A stretch of DNA of 64,000 nt from Ixodes scapularis (Eukaryota; Arthropoda; Arachnida; Ixodida; Ixodidae). Positions 56,917 through 64,000 of this stretch are shown here, in pieces (within the stretch, counting starts at the first letter, position 1; each line of letters begins with the position of its first letter). The notes under the pieces were generated by a model. That model had not been told where the DNA came from. It did no database searches and worked only from the letters and a program-made list of their open reading frames with translations. The translations under genes and the position numbers were made by a program. The stretch lies in contig NW_024609846.1 in the NCBI RefSeq assembly GCF_016920785.2, positions 77,695,816 through 77,759,815 on the forward strand, read 5' to 3'.

Positions 56917-59110
56917 CGTGTCTTTTCCCTTTTATGATTTTTGTCGTCGAGTCATCTTTTTTGATGCGTGCCCCGAGGCACAGACAGTAGCTGTCGCGTG
57001 TCCAACAACGAAATAGGGTTAACTCTCGTCTATACCGCACACCGTCGTCGTGATGATACTTCTTCCGCGTGTAAGGTGTTTGGCTAGTGAGAAACGTTCG
57101 ATTTCACAGGTTACAAAACTGTATCAGCACGTGTACTGAACACAGTCTCAAAAACAGATCTTGAAATATCAGTTCAAGAGATTAAAGTCTCCTAAACATA
57201 ACGTAGAGGAAAAACAAAATCCTTGAAATACCGTATTCTGTATCCTCATTCCCGCAGAAGTCCTTTGTTGAAGTTGGAAGGTACTGAAATGTGAATTTTT
57301 CGTGATAGCCTTAAGATTCAGTTCACACCATCATTAGTAGTATCTCACCTAGGGACATATATCGGCCTTCTTAGCAATATTGGGACGGTTTCTGAACTGC
57401 CGTGCGCACAGCTTCCCTCGTGAGGCTTTACTGCTGGAAGAACACTTGTCACTCCCGGTGTACGAGAGAAAATCACAAAAAAGCGAAATGCGTTTCGGTC
57501 GATGAAGAACACTAACTAGGTCGAGAGGTTGAAGGCTACACCGTCAGTTTCCTTCCTCGTCTTCTACCGATCTCCGCTGTCTGGCTCCACAAAAGTATTC
57601 CGATGATTCTTTTTTTTTTTTTTTTTGCCTTTGTTTAATTGGAGGTTATGCCGACTGCACTGTTATTTGTCCTTGGCCATCGGTCTCCCCGGTTGTGTAG
57701 TTGCTGCGTACGAACGGTTCGTTTATTCGTCGTACCACTTTTCTGACCGCTGCAAAACAACCCAGATTTGTTCCGCAATGTAATTGGGACCGTCACTCTG
57801 GCCGACCGGGAAATGCCTGTCATTGTTCGCGACAGTTAGCAGTCGTTAGCGGCAAGCTCAACCACAAAGTGCAAACGGATCTTTAGGGCATGTCCAGAGC
57901 TTACATTCAAGCTCGTTGTCGATGTCGACTACGGATGTACCCGTTTTTAGAAAGGTTGTCGTAGCACGTGATATTACATCGAAATTACAGCATACAAACG
58001 AACTATGTGGTGATCCTAACGACCTAACTTGTAGACGCTCGATTTTAGCGAGGTATCGAAGCTCCCAAGCTTGCATCGGCCGCCACCCAATGGCGCCATC
58101 TCCATTGAGTGTATAGTAGAAACTAAAATCTAGCGGATAAGCTGGGAGAAGCTGACACTTAAAAGCAACTCAAGATTTGAGAAGGGTGGCGAGCCGTAGT
58201 GTCGGGAATAAACTAAGCTGGCTACATGGCCACTACACAAAACCGAAACAACATCGTAAATCGTCAAACCTAGGAAACAAAAATATATATATATATTAGG
58301 TTTTTGCAAAGCAGAAATAATTTTTGTTTAGGGATCGAATCTGTTGTTTACAGGAAATGCGGCAAGAAGCGCTGTTTTGTTTCTGCGTGCCGCTGCGGGG
58401 AATGTTTCGGAAAGGTAAAGATTAATGCCGAATCGTTTTCTTATCGATGAAGTCGAGTGTAAACCCGAATATTTGATCAGTCGTTCGATCACGAAGCTCC
58501 GCGTCGGGAAAAGGTGAACGTGACAGAGTGAGTCGTTCGCGTCCCATTCACATATTCCCACGAACCGGTTTCTTGTTCTTACCCTCACAGATCCGATCGC
58601 TGTCTGAGTATGTCTACGTGCGCAAAACTTCGGCCCGAGGGCTCCCTTCTTATCAGGGCCGGCTACGCATTTCTCCAGACGCCAGATTACACGATTGACA
58701 CGTTCGCTTTTCGGTTAGACCTAGCCAACGTAGTAGCTTCTTGCACCGTACAACCCTCTCCTCCCTACACAAGCTGGGAATATTCTTCTTTTTTTTTCGT
58801 TTTGTTCTTTGCAACGCGTGAGTCGTACCACTCGTGGTAAGAAGATGAGCGGATGCCTGCTTATCGAAGAACCCTCATAAAAAAAAGAAGAAGAAAAAAA
58901 AGAGTATAGTTTGGGAGACAAGCTGTTTTCTTTTAGTAGTACTATTATTTTTTAAATGGTAAAATAAAAACGTGCGGAGGTGGACGGATAGTTGGGAGAG
59001 GGAAGAGACGCCTATACGAAAGCCCGTGTTATTAATGTTATTGTTTTCTGGCGTGAACGCGTTCCGTCCTCTTCTTTCTGCCTTTTCGATTCCATCACTT
59101 CAACACAAAA
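56917..59110. other. unannotated sequence, no gene seen
   Basis: Unique sequence with a T run at about 57609-57625 and a short (TA)n at about 58283-58297. Frames are short and unrecognised. Confidence 0.45.
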
Positions 59111-59158
59111 TAAAGCGGGGGAGGGGGGAGAGGAGGAGGGGGAGGAGGAGGAGAAGGT
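59111..59158 (+). repeat. G/A polypurine tract with G runs
   Basis: Runs such as GGGGGAGGGGGGAGAGGAGG followed by (GGA)n give 48 nt of pure purine with at least four G tracts. It could form a G-quadruplex or triplex. A similar, shorter tract lies near 59285-59312. Confidence 0.7.
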
Positions 59159-59985
59159 AGTCGATGGAGAGGAAAAAGGGCGGAAGGCGACCTACGAGAC
59201 GTGCAAGTCGTTTCTGGTGAAACACGCGAAGAAGCAAACTAAATCGATACGATTTTGTAAGCGTCTCGCCGACGGGGACGCGGACAGGGGAGAAGGAGGA
59301 GGGGGAGGGAGTGATCCAAAAGATCGGAGGATGCCACACCTTCGCCCGAAGGAGCTCCTCCGCGATGGTCATGATAATTATAAAATAGAATAGAAAAAAA
59401 AGCAAAAAACGATGTAAATTGATGGATTCTTGAAACGTCCCCGCGCCACTGGCATGGCGTCGAGTTTTCCTGCTTTTGTAAGTTTCCGTATATTTCTCTG
59501 GCGTACCCTCGGGGGCGAACGAGATGAGGTGGCAAAGCGAGAGCGTGCTTTTCCACCGGCCTTCTTTTGCACAATCTGCTGTCGAGCGTGTGGTTTCGAC
59601 GAAACTTGCGCTCGGCTAATTTGATGCGGATGTTGCTCCTACGTTTGACGCGCGTCAACCGAAAGGTCGATTAAATTTTAACGTGGAATTATTTTTTTAA
59701 TATACCATTCCTGCTATTGGTCACTTTTTTTTTCTAAAAAAATAAAAGGAAGTAACTTTTTTGTTTATTATTTTATTTTTCGATTGTAAGTACGACGCAT
59801 TGGCCATCCCGTGGGCTGCGCGAACGCTGTGGGTGTTTACGCGCAGTCAGCTGTACGGTAAGCTTGTATCCGTGTCCATTTGCTCGACACATCTTAATGT
59901 TGTCAAAGTTCTTGCAATAGCGTGCAATTATCGTCCGTTGGACCTCCCAGGCTCGTGGAGGTGAAGGACTGAAGAACAGTTCTGG
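59159..59985. other. unannotated sequence, no gene seen
   Basis: Unique sequence with T-rich stretches near 59688-59760. No domain in any frame. Confidence 0.45.
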
Positions 59986-60405
59986 GCCGGCTTGCTAGAA
60001 TCAGCGCCTTAGCTTAGAGTGGACTCTGTGACAGAAGGCGAGAGCGCTTGTGACTCGACTTCACGTGCCACTCCGCTCGTGGGCTAGCTTCGGCAGCGCT
60101 TTCTTTCACGCAGTCTCAGCTAAGACGCTGATTCTAGGGTGCCTTTATGTGCGCTTTGCTTAGGGTGGAGACATCTGGCCATTTTGTCCCACAATTTTAT
60201 TTTTATTCTTTGTTTCGAAGCGCGTGAAAGAGTGTGTCCCTGCACGCGTTTGTGGCGCTGACAGTGCTATGGCGACATTTTGTTTTCGTAGATTTCTTTG
60301 TATTTTTCCCGTGAGCGCTTGCTGTCGGCATCGGGTACTACAAAGGGTGGCATCACCCTAAACAGAAGGATATTGAGGCACCCTAGCTGATTCTAGCAAG
60401 CCGGC
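59986..60405. mobile_element. element with perfect 20-bp ends and internal third arm
   Basis: GCCGGCTTGCTAGAATCAGC at 59986-60005 and its exact reverse complement at 60386-60405 bound 420 bp. Inside, 60115-60136 (CTCAGCTAAGACGCTGATTC) is a further inverted copy of the left end. It continues as CTAGGGTGCCT, which itself is inverted by AGGCACCCTAG at 60377-60387. The left end can therefore pair with either of two partners. Non-coding; no target duplication recognised. Confidence 0.65.
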
Positions 60406-61317
60406 TGTTATGCAAGAAGCCGAGCACAGTGCACCCCTCTGTTTTACTCTGAATCCTATGGATTTAGTAGAATCTATAACTGAGAGTTCCCAAAAAAAGA
60501 ACCGTGATTTTTTGCCCGGTTAAAGAAACTGTGCATCGCAGAGACATCAAACTTCCTGAGAATGGGACGCTAGCGGTTGGGATGGAATGTGAAAGTTCGA
60601 GAACAGAACGTTGCCTGAATCAAAAGATAATTGAGAAAAACGAAATTTCTCTATTAGCCGACGACCACCTACGCCCAGTATCGGCGAAAAGCGATTGAAG
60701 GCGCCCGTAGCATCTATTAAAAAAAAAAAAAAAAAAAAAAAAAGAAGCTTATCTGTGAGAAAGCAATATTCTCTTTCTTGCTGAGAAATGTTTTTCATTT
60801 ATATAAATCTCACAAGCGTCCACAATGTCAGTTCTTGGTTTTGACAATATTAGGCTTAGTTGGACTTTAAAAAAATTCATCTAGCAACCATGGCGGTCGC
60901 CATTGCTTGGGCACGTAGTGTGTGCTTGGATCCGAGTCCTAGCTGCACGCTGACGGATGCACTCGTGTCCAGTTCCTGCTCAGAGTTCGTGATCAAGCAA
61001 TGGCGGACACTCGGTGGCGCGGAATTTTGAAAAAGGGTTATTGTCTTCTAATCCGGTTTACGTTATGTTCTTACACACAGAGTTTGAGTGTTTTGCGATG
61101 CGTAGCTTATTTAACCGGGCCGAAAAACGCGGTTCTCTTTTCTCGGGAAAACTCCCAGCACTTTCGGAGGCTGCAAACATAATGAAAGATATTTTTTGCT
61201 CTTACAAGAAAAAGAGAACAAAAAAACACGAAGAAATGAAAAAAAAAAACAAAAAAACCTAAAACTAAATGGAGCGAAGCAAGGCGTGCCCGCTTTTCAT
61301 GACACTATACTTGCCGT
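60406..61317. other. unannotated; A run and small inverted repeat
   Basis: An A run of about 26 lies at 60718-60743. GTCGCCATTGCTTGG (about 60897) and TCAAGCAATGGCGGAC (about 60992) are inverted relative to each other, with flanking GCACG/CGTGA also matching, so a roughly 115-bp foldback is possible. No gene. Confidence 0.4.
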
Positions 61318-61713
61318 TTGCAATCGCCCCAAAAAATAATATCAGGACTGCGCAGCCAGGAGTACACCCCAATGGGTTCGTTCATTTCGCATTCTCGATG
61401 GTCCATCTTTCCGCTCCCTTACTATCCCAGACCGGAGGCTAACATTCCAGACTCTCCAACAGATCGGGTCAGGCCCCCAAAGTCCCAAAGCAAGAAACGA
61501 AAAAGCCGAATCTCTTCGCTGATCCCAACAAAACGCTCGCAAGCACTCGGCGCGAGAAGAATAAGAAGAAAAAAAAGAAAAAGACTTCTCCCGGAACCAA
61601 GCGAATATTGGTACCACCAGCCGACGGGCAGGCAACACAACCCGACACTTAGAATACCCGCTTCGCGCAACCTCAGAAATGAAGGACGGGTGCGACTCTC
61701 AACTGCGCATTAA
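61318..61713 (+). other. 131-codon Lys/Arg-rich frame, unrecognised
   Basis: The open plus frame has a basic middle (RRIRRKKRKRLLPEP). A minus frame of 98 codons overlaps it. I recognise no domain, and the start has no supporting context. It is listed because of its size and composition only. Confidence 0.15.
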
Positions 61714-62702
61714 TCTTTCAAGACTCCCCGCTTCGGTTCGCCCAAGATCTCATTCAACTTTGGCGGCGGCGGCGGCTTCGACTTGAGCTTCGACTTGGGC
61801 TCGAGATCCTACTTCTTGCGCTTATATAAACCGAGATCCGTGAAAGACGGGTCGATGTCGAAGACAAAGGGGAACAAAAGCCAGGAGACACCGTCGGGGA
61901 AGAGAAAGAGAGATCGAGCGAATACCTGCCGAAACGTCGGTGTTCGGTCACGTGTCATGTGTACCTACGAGGGCTTCGTCCGTCTCGTCTGCTTGCTCGC
62001 TCGCTTCTTGCGGGCAGTTGACGGCGGGGCCGTCCTCCTCCTCCCGGTCCGCGTGCTTTGGCTGTCGATCCGCGTATCCAGTCGACATGTCTCGACGATG
62101 ACTGCAGTGAATGAATGATAATAGAGTACGTTGCACCGGGAAACACACTCCGAAATCGCCGCCGCCATTCCGGTGCCTTCTCCTCCTTTTCAGCTTTATG
62201 TGCTTCTGTCGGCTGCTTGTCTCGTCCAGTTTTCACTCTACTTCTTTTTCTTTTTTGGTTTGTTTTCTCTCGTTGTCTTTCCGGTGTTGTCGTCGTCGTC
62301 GTCACCGTCTGCTTTCCGGAGTCGAAATTATGTAGCGGCGATGCGGACAATCTGAAATGGCTTGGTTTGACATAAAGATGGCTGACTGCTGCTGCACGCG
62401 CGCTTTCAGAAGCGCGCGCGCGGCGTACAGGCGGCGGTGCATGGCATGGGGCACACCGGGGACCCCCGAAGTGGTGCTTTCTGAAGAACTGCCGTCGTCG
62501 ATGGGTAGCGATGATTACGCAAGATAAGAAAGCTGTCTCAGAAGTGGTATGACTGCATATTCTGTCGTGTCTTTGGGAGTTTCCTTGAGAGTGATCCAGC
62601 CAAACCAAATTAGACGTTGTGAATCCTTGGTCTACATGAGGCTCGTCCGCCCCCATGAGATGGCGACGCCAAAAGAACGCTGGCTACAGGAGAAGTTTGG
62701 CT
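61714..62702. other. CpG-rich patch, no gene seen
   Basis: (GGC)n at about 61761-61775, then CTTCGACTTGGG-type short direct repeats. GC-rich frames are open on both strands (minus 61955-62656, 233 codons, mostly Arg/Ser/Thr). Like 11875-12440 and 56233-56916, composition explains the frames. Confidence 0.4.
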
Positions 62703-62878
62703 AGTCCACTCAGGTTGCTAATCCGGGGTTTTTAACATGCGTCATGCATTCCAGATCGAAACGGGTAGGGGTGGGAAATAAAGACCAGGAACGATCCCCT
62801 GTGGCCTGCGGCAAAACTCGAGAGCTTTCGCTCTGAGTGCTGCTTGGTGCGGTGCGCTAACGGCAGGATAACATCGAC
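62703..62878 (-). mobile_element. tRNA-derived SINE, copy 3 (minus strand)
   Basis: Read on the minus strand it shows GCCGTTAGCGCACCGCACC, CACTCAGAGCGAAAGCTCTC, CCCACCCCTACCCGTTTCGA, TCTGGAATGCATGACGCATG and TTAAAAACCCCGGATTAGCA in the same order as copies 1 and 2. Diverged boxes; inactive. Confidence 0.65.
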
Positions 62879-63188
62879 ACCAATATCAGCTAATTCTTTT
62901 CTTGGGAATAAAGTCCAGGATTAAAACAACTTTCCGTGTCATTTCCGTAGAGAAGTTAGGTGCGCGATTGCAGTTTCGCGGAAATTCAGTTCGTGTCCCC
63001 AAAATATGTCTCCTGCGTAATGGGGAATGATGAAAGGCAGGGTAATTAACGAGGAAAACACGTCACTATAAGGGGCGCCTTCTGGGAAGATTTTAGGTAA
63101 TTATATTTTAAACACTCTAGTAATTGCACTTCGTATAGTTCAGAAAAGGGCTGCGGTTAGGGGTTTGTTTATAGACTGCATGCCATAG
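62879..63188. other. unannotated sequence, no gene seen
   Basis: Unique sequence without notable repeats. Confidence 0.45.
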
Positions 63189-63214
63189 CCCCCCCCCCCC
63201 CCCCCCCCCCCCCC
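63189..63214. repeat. poly-C run, 26 nt
   Basis: Longest pure C run in the window, followed 30 nt later by an A run (63245-63255). Confidence 0.95.
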
Positions 63215-64000
63215 ACCTCCGCTGCCGTTTAACTAAAAACACGAAAAAAAAAAAACCGCTTTATTTTTGGTTGTTTCACGAACGAGGAGTCTATTCCCGA
63301 GAAAATAAGCGAAACGTTTGGGCCAGCGAGAGTCGGACAGTATTACAAGTTCATAACTCAGCCGTGTTTACTGACAAATGTCGATGCTGCCGTTCTGCAA
63401 TTTACCTTAGGTTCCGCCATGTTGCGTACACACGCTGCCCGGAGTTATGATAAACGGCTCAGCCGCCCGAGCACGCCATATCCTATCCTCCGCGTTCTTC
63501 TCCCTCTCCACAACCCGCGTGCAGCCCTGCCGTGTAATGGTCGCTTCCAGCCTCGAGCCTGGCATTCTGAAGAAGCTGGCGCCCGTTGGAACCGAACGCG
63601 GCATCCTGAACAACGCGCTCACGAAACGTCCTCCCGCTCTCATCTCGTCGTTAGTGTAAACAAGTGTCGGGAGCTTACGGGGCGAGAATCGGGGCCGTAG
63701 ATCTCGGATGTTTACGAAGTGCGCGCCTTGATACCGGCCATATCGTATAGACGCGAGAAAACAACGTAAAAGGCGGAAAACGACTGAACCTTGCTTTCGG
63801 TAACACCATCATCGGCGTGTCCTGTTTATGTGTGTCTTTTCTTTTTTTTTTTTTTTTGTCCACTATTTTCTACTCTTTTTCAAGGTGCATTTGAACCAAC
63901 ACCTTGATAGCGAGACCGTGTTCCTGTATGTTCGATGGCTGATAAAGTACTGGTCTCCACTCTGTGCCCAGGGTTTTCCTAGTCTGGTTGACACCGAATA
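63215..64000. other. unannotated sequence, no gene seen
   Basis: Short frames on both strands at 63407-63700 without domains. T run at about 63843-63858. Confidence 0.45.

Noticed and set aside
61955..62656. 233-codon minus-strand frame
   Set aside because: Low-complexity Arg/Thr/Ser composition in a GC-rich patch, with opposing plus frames. No recognisable domain.

Overview
The window looks like non-coding nuclear DNA of an arthropod, most probably a hard tick. The basis is the combination of (i) three copies of a tRNA-derived SINE with an A box, a B-box-like segment and a GCACGT-type 3' part, resembling the Ruka type described from ixodid ticks, (ii) decayed non-LTR retrotransposons of CR1/L2/Jockey appearance, one ending in a (TAAA)n tail, and (iii) many small inverted-repeat DNA elements, poly-G/poly-C runs and (TA)n/(GA)n tracts. 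No complete host protein-coding gene could be supported. Almost all open frames are short, overlap on both strands and have no recognisable domain. The species assignment is inference.

Layout. 1.6-2.9 kb: two inverted-repeat elements. 4.1-6.8 kb: a decayed LINE, with an ORF1 carrying a CCHC knuckle at 4733-5488 and reverse-transcriptase remnants at 5826-6760, split by a hAT-type MITE with a clean 8-bp target duplication. 8.3 kb: a 194-bp MITE family seen again at 22.6 and 35.6 kb. 7-20 kb is mostly T-rich unique sequence with microsatellites, plus a Harbinger-like MITE (15.7 kb) and a SINE (18.5 kb). 20.8-24.3 kb: a candidate 1.5-kb inverted-repeat element with a tRNA-like segment, then a 1.4-kb element with TTA target duplications, then a long (TA)n. 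24.3-30.5 kb is largely featureless.

30.5-34.1 kb is the densest transposon nest: a near-perfect foldback, a MITE carrying a second MITE inside it, a 5'-truncated LINE tail, two abutting TTAA-flanked piggyBac-type MITEs and a SINE. 35.28-35.54 kb is a 16-bp minisatellite open on both strands. 36-44.8 kb is again mostly unique T-rich DNA, with a possible solo LTR at 40.5 kb. 44.8-46.1 kb and 51.4-52.6 kb hold more MITEs and a 56-bp tandem repeat. 60.0 and 62.7 kb hold a three-armed inverted-repeat element and the third SINE.

Nothing suggests genes acting together. The best candidates for host or decayed coding sequence are short, exon-like segments at 3746-3834 (minus) and 52649-52918 (plus), both low confidence. 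The strongest biology here is transposon architecture: nested insertions, readable target-site duplications, and MITEs that carry perfect cAMP-response-element palindromes.
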